Shown here piece after piece: positions 1-8,195 of a DNA stretch of 17,490 nt (position 1 is the stretch's first letter; the number at the start of each line of letters is the position of its first letter). The stretch is from Pseudomonadota bacterium. Lineage in GTDB: Bacteria; Pseudomonadota; Gammaproteobacteria; Burkholderiales; Thiobacillaceae. The DNA lies in assembly GCA_030836725.1 (NCBI GenBank), contig JAUPLV010000026.1, forward strand, positions 1-17,490. The letters run 5' to 3'. The notes beneath the pieces were generated by a model, which saw nothing but the letters and a program-made list of their open reading frames with translations, did not search any database and had not been told where the DNA came from. Made by a program: the position numbers and the translations under genes.

Positions 1-939
1 GTCGTCGCCGACCAGCTGCACGCGGCGGCCCAGCTTGTCGGTGAGCGTCTTCCAGCCGTCCCAGTCGCCTTCCGCCATGCCGTCCTCGATGCTGATGACA
101 GGGTACTTGTCGCACCACGCCGCCAGGTAATCGGTGAGTTCGGCCGAGGTCAGCTTCAGTCCTTCGGATTCGAGATGGTAGAGACCGTCCTTGTGGAACT
201 CGGACGCGGCGCAATCGACGCCGATGGCGACGTCGATGCCGGGCTGCAGGCCGGCTTTTTCGATTGCCTGCACGATCAGCTTCAACGCCGCTTCGTGCGA
301 TTCCAGGTTGGGCGCGAAGCCGCCCTCGTCGCCGACGGTCGTCGCCATGCCGGCGTCGTCGAGCAGTTTTTTCAGCGCATGGAAAACTTCGGCGCCGTAA
401 CGCAGGGCTTCGCGAAAGCTCGGCGCGCCGACCGGAATGATCATGAATTCCTGCATGTCGATGTTGTTGTTGGCGTGGGCGCCGCCGTTGATGATGTTCA
501 TCATCGGCACCGGCAGGGCCATCGGCGCGGCGCCGCCGAGATAGCGGTACAACGGCAGCCCGGCCTGCTCGGCGGCGGCGCGGGCGCACGCCATCGACAC
601 CGCCAGCAATGCATTGGCGCCCAGGCGCGACTTGTTCTCGGTACCGTCCAGATCGATCATGGTCCGGTCGATGAAGGCCTGGTCCTCGACGTCGAGGCCG
701 ATGATGGCTTCGCAGATCTCGGTGTTGATGTGTTCGACGGCTTTCAGCACGCCCTTGCCGAGATAACGCGACTTGTCGCCGTCGCGCAGTTCGATCGCCT
801 CGCGGCTGCCGGTGGACGCGCCCGACGGCACGGCCGCGCGGCCCAGCACGCCGGATTCCAGCAGCACATCGGCTTCAACAGTGGGATTGCCGCGGGAGTC
901 GAGAATTTCCCGCGCGATAACATCGATAATGGCGCTCAA
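1..939 (-). CDS. eno: Enolase, N-terminal 313 residues (C-terminus beyond window edge)
   Basis: Phosphopyruvate hydratase converts 2-phosphoglycerate to phosphoenolpyruvate in glycolysis and is a degradosome partner in many proteobacteria. The minus-strand translation begins SAIIDVIAREILDSRGNPTV, the classic enolase N-terminus. It continues through AAVPSGASTG (substrate loop), NIINGGAHANNNIDMQEFM (family catalytic His region), GDEGGFAP (catalytic Glu) and SIEDGMAEGDWDGW (Mg2+ ligand Glu), and leaves the window at QLVGDD, which carries the third Mg2+ ligand Asp. About 115 residues, including the catalytic Lys, are missing. No ATG lies at the expected start; a TTG at 939-937 fits the family N-terminus and has an AAGGAAAG ribosome binding site just upstream. 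It is the last gene of the pyrG-kdsA-eno group and is separated from kdsA by a large palindromic repeat. Family identity is certain; the TTG start is inferred. Confidence 0.97.
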   Translation of the reverse strand, partial: MSAIIDVIAREILDSRGNPTVEADVLLESGVLGRAAVPSGASTGSREAIELRDGDKSRYLGKGVLKAVEHINTEICEAIIGLDVEDQAFIDRTMIDLDGTENKSRLGANALLAVSMACARAAAEQAGLPLYRYLGGAAPMALPVPMMNIINGGAHANNNIDMQEFMIIPVGAPSFREALRYGAEVFHALKKLLDDAGMATTVGDEGGFAPNLESHEAALKLIVQAIEKAGLQPGIDVAIGVDCAASEFHKDGLYHLESEGLKLTSAELTDYLAAWCDKYPVISIEDGMAEGDWDGWKTLTDKLGRRVQLVGDD

Positions 940-964
940 TTTCTTTCCTTAAATTCAATTTTGT

Positions 965-1044
965 CCGCGAAGTACGCGAAGAAGCGCGAAGAAAACCCAA
1001 GTCCTGCTTTTTCTTTACTTCGCGCCCCTTCGCGTCCTTCGCGG
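965..1044. repeat. 80-bp symmetric palindromic repeat between kdsA and eno
   Basis: Three copies of CGCGAAG (966-972, 975-981, 985-991) face three copies of CTTCGCG (1018-1024, 1028-1034, 1037-1043). Spacing is 9 then 10 bases on the left and 10 then 9 on the right, so the pairs are exactly symmetric about position 1004.5. The central 26 bases are AT-richer. It begins one base after the kdsA stop codon. As RNA it could form a long interrupted hairpin, possibly uncoupling eno from kdsA or protecting the upstream mRNA. It resembles the dispersed intergenic palindromes of proteobacteria; copy number in the genome cannot be seen here. Confidence 0.85.
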
Positions 1045-1045
1045 A

Positions 1046-1884
<839 letters not shown>

Positions 1885-1888
<4 letters not shown>

Positions 1889-2022
1889 AGTGTGAACTCC
1901 TTCGCGACCGCGATCACCGCCGTCGCCTCGACGCGCGTGCCTGCGGGGTCGCATCCCCGCTGCGCGGGGCCCCTGCTCCGCCCTGCGGCACGCAGGCCCG
2001 CTTCAAAATGGCAGAGTTTCAT
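1885..2022 (-). CDS. 45-codon mini-ORF carrying a recoded copy of the KdsA N-terminus
   Basis: This short frame starts with an ATG overlapping the pyrG stop (ATGA), has AGGAG eight bases upstream, and ends with a TGA overlapping the kdsA ATG (ATGA). Its first ten residues, MKLCHFEAGL, equal the first ten of KdsA. The DNA differs at seven third-codon positions and nowhere else in those 30 bases. The following segment (RAAGRSRGPAQRGCDPAGTR) is encoded by a GC-rich palindromic element; the tail VEATAVIAVAKEFTL matches nothing I recognise. It may be a decapitated kdsA start left after insertion or recombination, now translated only to couple pyrG to kdsA. A functional peptide is not demonstrated. 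The frame and overlaps are plain in the sequence; whether it deserves gene status is uncertain. Confidence 0.4.
1935..1993. repeat. GC-rich palindromic element inside the pyrG-kdsA junction
   Basis: GCGTGCC (1935-1941) is mirrored by GGCACGC (1987-1993). Inside them lies a perfect hairpin, CCCCGC (1955-1960), loop TGC, GCGGGG (1964-1969). On the minus strand it starts directly after the ten KdsA-like codons of the mini-ORF and is read through in frame without a stop. The structure resembles small mobile palindromic repeats; genomic copy number would decide. Confidence 0.65.
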
Positions 2023-3659
2023 TGGCCGTGCTCCTGTTGGCGCGCCAGCGCCGCCAGCACGAAGGCGATGAACAGCGGATGGCCGTTGCGCGGGTTGCTG
2101 GTGAATTCTGGATGAAACTGGCAGGCGACAAACCACGGATGCACCGCAGGCGGAAGCTCGACCATTTCACACAGGCCCGTGCCCGGCGCGCGTCCCGCCA
2201 CCACCAGGCCTTTGGCCTCGAGTTCGGCCAGCAGGGTGTTGTTGACTTCGTAGCGGTGGCGATGGCGTTCGACGATGCTCGCCGCGCCATAGATTCCGCG
2301 CGCCAGGGTGCCGTCCTTCAGTTCGCACGGCTGTCCGCCGAGGCGCATGGTGCCGCCCAGATCCGACTGCTCGCTGCGCTTTTCAACCTGACCGCCGCGG
2401 TCCAGCCATTCGGTGATGAGGCCGATCACCGGATGCGTAGTCGCCGGTTCGAACTCGGTCGAATGGGCGTCCGCCATGCCGGCCACATCGCGAGCGAACT
2501 CGACCACGGCGAGTTGCATCCCCAGGCATATGCCCAGATACGGCACCTTGTTTTCACGCGCGTAGCGAATGGCGGCAATCTTGCCTTCGACCCCGCGCTT
2601 GCCGAAACCGCCGGGCACCAGGATCGCGTCCATGTCCTTGAGGCAGTCGGCGCCGGATTTCTCGATCTGCTCGGAATCGATGTAATGGATCTTCACCCGG
2701 CTTTTGGTATGCATGCCGGCGTGAATCATCGATTCGGACAACGACTTGTAGGACTCGGTCAGGTCGACGTACTTGCCGACAAAGGCGATGTTGACCGTGT
2801 GCTGCGGATGCTCCAGCGCATGGACCAGATTCTTCCACACCGTAAGGTCGGCCGCGCGCGCCAGAATGTTCAGCTTGTGGCAGACGATCTCGTCGAGCAT
2901 CTGGTCGTGCAGCATCGCCGGTATCTTGTAGATCGAATCGGAATCGCGCACCTCGATCACCGCCTCGGGCCGTACGTTGGTGAACAGCGCGATCTTGCGC
3001 CGCTCGTCCAGCGGAATCTCGCGGTCGGCGCGGCACAGCAGGATGTCGGGCTGGATGCCGATCTCGCGCAGTTCCTTCACCGAATGCTGGGTCGGCTTGG
3101 TTTTCAGTTCGCCGGCGGTGGCGATGTAGGGCAACAGCGTCAGGTGGATGAAGCAGGTGTTTTCTGGACCGTCCTCGAAACCCATCTGGCGGATGGCCTC
3201 GAGGAAGGGCAAGGATTCGATGTCGCCCACGGTGCCGCCGATTTCCACCAGCGCCACGTCGGCGTCTCCCGCTCCGTCGCGGATATGGCGCTTGATCTCG
3301 TCGGTGATGTGCGGGATGACCTGCACCGTGCCGCCGAGATAGTCGCCGCGACGTTCCTTGTCGATCACCGACTTGTAGATCTGGCCGGTGGTGAAGTTGT
3401 TGCGCTTGCCCATCCGGGCGCTGGAAAAGCGCTCGTAATGGCCCAGATCGAGGTCGGTTTCCGCACCGTCGTCAGTCACGAACACCTCGCCGTGCTGAAA
3501 CGGGCTCATGGTGCCGGGATCGACGTTGATGTACGGATCGAGCTTTAGCAGGGTGACACGGATACCGCGCGATTCGAGCAGCGCAGCGAGTGAAGCGGAG
3601 GCGATCCCTTTCCCGAGGGAAGAAACCACCCCACCAGTGACAAACACATACTTCGTCAT
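2019..3659 (-). CDS. pyrG: CTP synthase
   Basis: PyrG aminates UTP to CTP using ATP and glutamine, the last step of de novo pyrimidine nucleotide synthesis, in the cytosol. The 546-residue length is normal. The N-terminal amidoligase domain (about 1-267) opens with KYVFVTGGVVSSLGKGI (P-loop) followed by LKLDPYINVDPGTMSP. The C-terminal class I glutaminase domain (about 290-540) holds the oxyanion loop GGFGKRG (351-357), nucleophile Cys378 in YLGICLGMQ, and the His516/Glu518 pair in FHPEF. The start at 3659 gives the canonical N-terminus, although no good Shine-Dalgarno precedes it; a sigma70-like promoter ends about 28 bases upstream, so the leader would be very short. The stop overlaps the next ATG by ATGA. 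CTP is also the co-substrate that activates Kdo, which fits the linkage to kdsA. Confidence 0.98.
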   Translation of the reverse strand: MTKYVFVTGGVVSSLGKGIASASLAALLESRGIRVTLLKLDPYINVDPGTMSPFQHGEVFVTDDGAETDLDLGHYERFSSARMGKRNNFTTGQIYKSVIDKERRGDYLGGTVQVIPHITDEIKRHIRDGAGDADVALVEIGGTVGDIESLPFLEAIRQMGFEDGPENTCFIHLTLLPYIATAGELKTKPTQHSVKELREIGIQPDILLCRADREIPLDERRKIALFTNVRPEAVIEVRDSDSIYKIPAMLHDQMLDEIVCHKLNILARAADLTVWKNLVHALEHPQHTVNIAFVGKYVDLTESYKSLSESMIHAGMHTKSRVKIHYIDSEQIEKSGADCLKDMDAILVPGGFGKRGVEGKIAAIRYARENKVPYLGICLGMQLAVVEFARDVAGMADAHSTEFEPATTHPVIGLITEWLDRGGQVEKRSEQSDLGGTMRLGGQPCELKDGTLARGIYGAASIVERHRHRYEVNNTLLAELEAKGLVVAGRAPGTGLCEMVELPPAVHPWFVACQFHPEFTSNPRNGHPLFIAFVLAALARQQEHGQ

Positions 3660-3686
3660 GTTATGAGCGGGGGCGGGTGATGACGG

Positions 3687-3715
3687 ATTCTACTCCATCC
3701 CCTGTTACCGCTCAA
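3687..3715 (-). promoter_or_regulatory. Sigma70-like promoter of pyrG
   Basis: On the minus strand a -35 box TTGAGC (3715-3710, 4 of 6 to consensus) and a -10 box TAGAAT (3692-3687, 5 of 6) are separated by exactly 17 bases. Transcription would start near 3680, giving a leader of about 20 bases for pyrG. The site lies in the 80-bp gap after ccmH, so pyrG-kdsA need not depend on ccm transcription. It is predicted from sequence only. Confidence 0.6.
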
Positions 3716-3739
3716 TGCGCCAGCAACTCGCCCAGGTCA

Positions 3740-4219
3740 CTACTCCCCTTCCAGCAATTGAGCGGCGGCGGCGAGTTTCTTCTCGTCCGACGGGACGGCC
3801 TCGGCGGCGCGGCGACGGCGCAGCGTCATGTACCAGGCGCCGCCGCCGATGCCCAGGAACACCAGGGGCCCGAGCCATAGCAGCCAGGTCACCGGCTTGA
3901 ACGGCGGACGATAGAGCACGAAGTCGCCGTAGCGTTCGGTCAGGTAGGCGATCACCTCCGTGTCGTCCTTGCCGGCCTTCATCTGCTCCCGGATCTCGCG
4001 GCGCAGGTCTTCCGCCAGTTCGGCATGCGAGCCGGCCAGCGATTCATTCTGGCAGACCAGGCAGCGCAGATCTTCGGCCAGGTTGACCATGCGCCGCTCG
4101 ATCTCCGGATCGTCCGCGTTGGGCAACGCCTGCTTCGACGCCGTCTCTTCAGCCAGCACGGGCAGGGAACACGCCAGCAGCAGGGCCAGCAAAAAACATT
4201 GGATACGACGATAACTCAT
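3740..4219 (-). CDS. ccmH: Cytochrome c maturation protein CcmH (CycL type)
   Basis: CcmH is the membrane-anchored, periplasm-facing thiol oxidoreductase that handles the reduced CxxCH cysteines of apocytochrome c and belongs to the haem lyase complex with CcmF. From the chosen start the product is 159 residues: a signal segment (about 1-23, ending VLA-EE), a helical domain with the redox motif LRCLVCQNES (Cys53, Cys56), and one transmembrane helix near 103-125 followed by an Arg-rich stretch. An earlier in-frame start would add 14 residues and is rejected because the ATG at 4219 overlaps the ccmG stop (ATGA) and begins a proper signal peptide. The size matches the short CcmH, without the TPR-containing C-terminal part fused in E. 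coli CcmH. No ccmI follows; the next gene is pyrG. Confidence 0.95.
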   Translation of the reverse strand: MSYRRIQCFLLALLLACSLPVLAEETASKQALPNADDPEIERRMVNLAEDLRCLVCQNESLAGSHAELAEDLRREIREQMKAGKDDTEVIAYLTERYGDFVLYRPPFKPVTWLLWLGPLVFLGIGGGAWYMTLRRRRAAEAVPSDEKKLAAAAQLLEGE

Positions 4220-4737
4220 GCGCCCAGCTCCTTCAGTTTCGGCTCGAACTTGTCCGCCCACACTTCAGGACTGATCGGCCCGATGTGCTTCATCCGCACG
4301 ACCCCCTGCTTGTCGATGAGGTAGGTCTCGGGGGTTCCGGTGACGCCGTAATTGATGCCCACCTTGCCGTCCAGATCCTCCGGCACCGCCACATAGGGAT
4401 TACCGGTGTTAGCCAGCAGCGCTTCCGCCTCGCGTTTCTTGTCCTTCCAGTTGAGGCCGACGATGGGGACGCGGCCGCTCTGGGCGATCTGCATCAGGAG
4501 CGGATGCTCATAGCGGCACGACACGCACCAGGGCGCCCATACGTTGAGCATCCACACCCGGCCCTTCATATCGGCCGGGCTGAAGGCGGCGTTGGCGTCG
4601 CCGACCAGCGGCAGCGTGAAAGCCGGAGCGGTACGGCCGATGAACGGCGATGGCACCTCGCGCGGATTGAGGAACAGGCCCTTGGCGAAGAACCCGACGA
4701 GAACGACGAAAATGACGAGAGGCAGCCAGCGCTTCAT
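4216..4737 (-). CDS. ccmG: Thiol:disulfide interchange protein CcmG/DsbE
   Basis: CcmG is a membrane-tethered periplasmic thioredoxin that keeps apocytochrome c haem-binding cysteines, and CcmH, reduced. The 173-residue product has an N-terminal uncleaved signal anchor (about 5-23), a thioredoxin-like fold with the active site WCVSC (Trp70-Cys74), and the GVTGTPETYLID segment holding the cis-Pro and the Glu typical of CcmG. The start at 4737 lies three bases after the ccmF stop and has AGGGGG upstream. The stop overlaps the ccmH start, indicating coupled translation. Electrons probably come from a CcdA/DsbD protein encoded elsewhere; none is in the window. Confidence 0.96.
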   Translation of the reverse strand: MKRWLPLVIFVVLVGFFAKGLFLNPREVPSPFIGRTAPAFTLPLVGDANAAFSPADMKGRVWMLNVWAPWCVSCRYEHPLLMQIAQSGRVPIVGLNWKDKKREAEALLANTGNPYVAVPEDLDGKVGINYGVTGTPETYLIDKQGVVRMKHIGPISPEVWADKFEPKLKELGA

Positions 4738-4740
4738 GGT

Positions 4741-6717
4741 TCAGGCCCCCTGCGCCGCGACGTTCTTCGGCAATTCGCTTCGCTTGAGCGCGATGCGATA
4801 GCGCTTGTCGGATGCCGCCATGAAGCCGCCCAGCACCATGAAAAAGGCGCCGAGCCAGAGCCAGTTGATGAACGGCTTGTGGAACAGGCGGACAGTCCAG
4901 GCGCCCTGCATGTCGATCGGTTCGCCCATGGCGACGTAGATGTCGCGGAAAAGGTTCGGATGCACCGCGGCCTCGGTCATGCCCATGCCGGTTGCGTTGT
5001 AGGTGCGTTTTTCCGGGTGCAGCGTGGCCACCGGCTTGCCGTTCCGGGTGACTTCCACGGTGCCGCGGGCGGCGCGATAGTTGGGGCCGACATGATCGGT
5101 GGTGCCCTGGAAGGTGAAGGTGTAGCCGGCGAGTTCGGCATAGCTTCCCACTTCCATGCGCACGTCGCGCTCGCTGGCGTAATTGGCGACCACGGCGATG
5201 CCGGCGACGCCGACGGCGATGCCGAGGTGCGCGAGTTGCATGCCCCAGAAACCGCGCGGCAATCCCGCCAGCTTGTGCGCCAGGCTGCCCTGGCCATGCT
5301 TGAGACGTTCCATGAACGCCACCAGCACCGCCAGAGTGATCCAGGCGGCGAGGAAGAAGCCCAGGCTGGCCCATGGCTTGAATCCGTCCAGCGTCAGCGG
5401 CAGCAGGATACCCGTGGCGACCGCCACGGCGAGCGCCCACTTCAGGCGCGCAACGGCATCCGGCAGGCTGGCTTCCTTCCAGCGCGCCAGCGGACCGACG
5501 CCCATGAGGAATAGCGCCGGCGCCATCAGCGGCACGAACACCGCATTGAAGTAAGGCGGGCCGACGGAAATCTTGCCCAGTCCCATGGCGTCCATGAACA
5601 GCGGATACAGGGTGCCGAGCAGCACCGAGCCGAGCGCCGCGATCAGAATCACGTTGTTGGCCAGCAGCAGCGACTCGCGCGAGAACCAGGTAAAGCTGCT
5701 GCCGGTGATCATTTTCGGCGCACGCCAGGCGTATAACGCCAGCGAGCCGCCGATCACCAGGGCAAGGAAGCCGAGAATGAAGGCGCCGCGCGCGGGGTCG
5801 GTGGCGAAGGCGTGCACCGAGGACAGCACGCCGGAGCGCACCAGGAAGGTGCCGAGCAGGGACAACGAGAACGCGACCAGCGCCAGCAGCACGGTCCAGG
5901 CCTTGAATGCGCCGCGCTTCTCGGTGACGGCCAGCGAATGAATCAGCGCGGTGCCGGCGATCCACGGCATGAACGAAGCGTTCTCGGTGGGATCCCAGAA
6001 CCACCAGCCGCCCCAGCCCAGCTCGCGATAGGCCCACCAGCTGCCGAGCACGATCCCCAGCGTCAGGAAGGCCCAGGCCACCGTGGTCCAGGGCCGCGAC
6101 CAGCGCGCCCAGGCGACGTCCATCTTGCCGGAAAGCAGCGCGGCGATGGCGAAGGCAAAGGCCACGGCGAAGCCGACGTAGCCCATGTACAGCATCGGCG
6201 GATGGATGATCATGCCCCAGTCCTGCAACAGCGGGTTCATGTCATTGCCGTCCATGGCCGCGGGCAGCAGCCGTTCGAACGGATTGGAGGTGGTGAGCAG
6301 GAAGGCGAGGAAACCGACCGAGATCAGGCCCATGACGCCGATCACGCGCGCCGACATATCCTCCGGCAGATGGCGCGAGAACACCGACACCGCGGTGCTC
6401 CAGAAGGCGAGGATCAGCACCCACAGCAGCATCGAGCCTTCGTGCGAGCCCCAGGTGGCGGTCAGACGGTAAACCTCGGGCAGTTGCGAGAACGAGTTCT
6501 TCGCCACGTTGAGCACCGAGAAATCGTTGCTGAGGAAGGACCATGCCAGGCAGCCGAAGGCGATTGCGACGAACATGAACTGTCCCTGCGCGGCCGGCCG
6601 CGCCACCGCCATCAACACGAGGTTGCCGCGCTGGGCGCCGTAAAGCGGCAGAATGGCCTGCGTCATCGCCAGCAGCAGCGCGACAATCAGGGCGAAATGG
6701 CCAAGCTCGGGAATCAT
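4741..6717 (-). CDS. ccmF: Haem lyase subunit CcmF
   Basis: CcmF is the large integral membrane protein that, with CcmH, ligates haem from holo-CcmE to apocytochrome c at the periplasmic face. The 658-residue product has the usual length and about 14-15 hydrophobic segments. The tryptophan-rich WWD haem-binding motif WGGWWFWDPTENASFMPW lies at 235-252, and IIHPPMLYMGY (170-180) carries a conserved His near the haem site. A strong GGAGGT ribosome binding site precedes the ATG at 6717. A 100-bp gap with a small perfect hairpin separates it from ccmE, the widest gap inside the ccm cluster. Confidence 0.98.
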   Translation of the reverse strand: MIPELGHFALIVALLLAMTQAILPLYGAQRGNLVLMAVARPAAQGQFMFVAIAFGCLAWSFLSNDFSVLNVAKNSFSQLPEVYRLTATWGSHEGSMLLWVLILAFWSTAVSVFSRHLPEDMSARVIGVMGLISVGFLAFLLTTSNPFERLLPAAMDGNDMNPLLQDWGMIIHPPMLYMGYVGFAVAFAFAIAALLSGKMDVAWARWSRPWTTVAWAFLTLGIVLGSWWAYRELGWGGWWFWDPTENASFMPWIAGTALIHSLAVTEKRGAFKAWTVLLALVAFSLSLLGTFLVRSGVLSSVHAFATDPARGAFILGFLALVIGGSLALYAWRAPKMITGSSFTWFSRESLLLANNVILIAALGSVLLGTLYPLFMDAMGLGKISVGPPYFNAVFVPLMAPALFLMGVGPLARWKEASLPDAVARLKWALAVAVATGILLPLTLDGFKPWASLGFFLAAWITLAVLVAFMERLKHGQGSLAHKLAGLPRGFWGMQLAHLGIAVGVAGIAVVANYASERDVRMEVGSYAELAGYTFTFQGTTDHVGPNYRAARGTVEVTRNGKPVATLHPEKRTYNATGMGMTEAAVHPNLFRDIYVAMGEPIDMQGAWTVRLFHKPFINWLWLGAFFMVLGGFMAASDKRYRIALKRSELPKNVAAQGA

Positions 6718-6744
6718 GGTACCTACCTCCAGTAAAACATCAGG

Positions 6745-6764
6745 GGTCCTGCCACGGCAGGACC
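6745..6764. other. Perfect 9-bp hairpin between ccmE and ccmF
   Basis: GGTCCTGCC (6745-6753), loop AC, GGCAGGACC (6756-6764). It sits in the only sizeable gap of the ccm cluster, about 28 bases upstream of the ccmF start on the minus strand. No run of U follows, so it is not a standard terminator; mRNA stabilisation or partial attenuation is possible. Confidence 0.55.
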
Positions 6765-6817
6765 GTTATTCATTCATCGGTTCAATCGTGTTGTCGCCGG
6801 TGCGGAACACGACGCGC

Positions 6818-7264
6818 TCACTCCGCCACCGTCTGCTGGGCTTTCTGCGCCTGCTCGATGGCGCTGGCGGCTTCCGGCGGCATGTAGTTCTCGTCGTGCT
6901 TGGCCAGCACCTGGGAGGCGGCGAACAGGCCGTCGGGACCGAGCCTGCCTTCGGCCACCACGCCCTTGCCTTCCTTGAACAGGTCGGGAAGGATACCGCT
7001 GTAGGTCACCGGGATGGTACGGGCGGTATCGGTGACGACGAAGCGCGTGGTGAGCCCGTCGGCCTCGCGCTTGACGCTGCCCGCCTCGACCAGGCCGCCG
7101 ATGCGGAAGGCGCGATCGGTCGGCGCCTCGCCGTTGGCGACCTGGGTGGGCGAGAAGAAGAACACCAGATTGCTGTTGAAGGCATTGAGCACCAGAACAG
7201 CCGCGACCCCGAGGGCGACGACGACGAGGGCGATAAGGGCGAGTTTCTTGTGGCGCGATTTCAT
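6818..7264 (-). CDS. ccmE: Haem chaperone CcmE
   Basis: CcmE binds haem covalently through a histidine at the periplasmic membrane face and delivers it to CcmF. The 148-residue product has a basic N-terminus (MKSRHKK), one transmembrane anchor (about 8-27), the OB-fold periplasmic domain with the FFFSPTQVANGEAP segment, and the haem-binding motif HDENY with the attachment His at 123 and Tyr at 127. It is therefore the standard His-type CcmE and not the Cys-type variant. The ATG at 7264 is chosen because upstream in-frame codons overlap ccmD and because AAGGAA lies just before it. It lies 19 bases downstream of ccmD. Confidence 0.97.
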   Translation of the reverse strand: MKSRHKKLALIALVVVALGVAAVLVLNAFNSNLVFFFSPTQVANGEAPTDRAFRIGGLVEAGSVKREADGLTTRFVVTDTARTIPVTYSGILPDLFKEGKGVVAEGRLGPDGLFAASQVLAKHDENYMPPEAASAIEQAQKAQQTVAE

Positions 7265-7283
7265 TGCGGGTTCCTTGCGAAAT

Positions 7284-7460
7284 TCATGCTTGCTGATTCC
7301 ATTGCTTGATGCGCCTGAGCATGTTGAAGGCGAGCCGGCGATGGCGGCGCAGCAGCCAGATTTCACCGGCGACGCACAGCGCGGTCATACCGAAGGAGCC
7401 CCAGACATAGAGGCCGTATCCGCCCATGGCCCAGAAGGCCTGCCAGCTTTCCCACATCAT
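7284..7460 (-). CDS. ccmD: Haem exporter accessory protein CcmD
   Basis: CcmD is a small single-span membrane protein needed to release holo-CcmE from the CcmABC complex. The 58-residue product begins MMWESWQAFWAMGGYG, has one transmembrane helix (about 14-37) and a basic cytoplasmic tail (LLRRHRRLAFNMLRRIKQW), the expected CcmD layout. Its ATG overlaps the ccmC stop (ATGA) and has a GGAGG site seven bases upstream; a second ATG follows immediately and could also serve. It is recognised by position between ccmC and ccmE plus this topology, since the family is poorly conserved in sequence. Confidence 0.92.
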   Translation of the reverse strand: MMWESWQAFWAMGGYGLYVWGSFGMTALCVAGEIWLLRRHRRLAFNMLRRIKQWNQQA

Positions 7461-8191
7461 GATTGCCCCTCCAGCTGGGCGCGCGCCCATTCGGTCTGCC
7501 GTTCGCGCTCGAGAAGCAAGGTGCGCGCACGCGCAAGTGCAACGGCGATGGTATACATCCAGGCGGCGAGCGCCATGACCAGCATGCCCCACAACATGAT
7601 CTGCGCCATCGACGGCGCGCGGGTGAGGCTGATCGAGGAGCCCTGGTGCAGGGTGTTCCACCATTTGACCGAGAAATAGATGATCGGCACGTTGATGACC
7701 CCGACCAGGTTGAGCAGCGCGCCGGCGCGGTCGGCCCGGCGCGGGTCGTCGATGGCGGCCTGCAGCGCCATGTAGCCGACGTAGAGGAACAGCAGGATCA
7801 GTTCGGAGGTGAGGCGGGCGTCCCACACCCACCACGCGCCCCACATCGGCTTGCCCCAGAACGCGCCGGTCCACAGGGCGACGAAGGTGAACATGGCGCC
7901 GGTCGGCGCCAGCGCGCGCGCCATGACGAACGACAGCCGGGTGTTCCAGGCCAGACCGATGGCGGACCAGAAAGCCATCACGATATAGATGAACATCGAC
8001 ATCCAGGCCGCCGGCACATGGATGAAGATGATGCGGTAACCCTCGCCCTGCTGGAAGTCGGTCGGCGCGACGAAGAAGCTGATGTACAGGCCGATCGCGC
8101 AAAGGACGAAGGCGAGCCCGGCGAACCAGGGGACGAGCTTGCCGGCAAGCGGGTAAAAGGTCGCCGGCGAGGCGTAATAATAAAGATTCAA
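7457..8191 (-). CDS. ccmC: Haem transporter/chaperone subunit CcmC
   Basis: CcmC presents haem to CcmE in the inner membrane. From the chosen start the product is 244 residues with six transmembrane segments, the WWD motif WGAWWVWDARLTSE (117-130), His58 in IIFIHVPAAW and a second conserved His in WNTLHQGSS. No ATG exists at the family N-terminus. A TTG at 8191 gives NLYYYASPATFYPLAG and is preceded by GGAG at a seven-base spacing, four bases after the ccmB stop. A GTG at 8227 would extend the protein 12 residues into ccmB with a sequence unlike the family, so it is not preferred. The stop overlaps the ccmD start. Confidence 0.95.
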   Translation of the reverse strand: MNLYYYASPATFYPLAGKLVPWFAGLAFVLCAIGLYISFFVAPTDFQQGEGYRIIFIHVPAAWMSMFIYIVMAFWSAIGLAWNTRLSFVMARALAPTGAMFTFVALWTGAFWGKPMWGAWWVWDARLTSELILLFLYVGYMALQAAIDDPRRADRAGALLNLVGVINVPIIYFSVKWWNTLHQGSSISLTRAPSMAQIMLWGMLVMALAAWMYTIAVALARARTLLLERERQTEWARAQLEGQS

Positions 8192-8195
8192 GTAC

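Noticed and set aside
966..1043. Repeated CGCGAAG units as a possible CRISPR or iteron array
   Set aside because: Units are 7 bases with 2-3 base spacers and arranged as a mirror image, fitting a palindrome and not an array. No cas or replication gene is near.
2022..3548. A 508-codon open frame antisense to pyrG
   Set aside because: Shadow of the pyrG coding strand; His/Arg/Asp-rich with no domain.
4508..6037. A 509-codon open frame on the minus strand within ccmF
   Set aside because: Out-of-frame reading of ccmF and ccmG rich in Arg and Gly, with no membrane segments or motifs.
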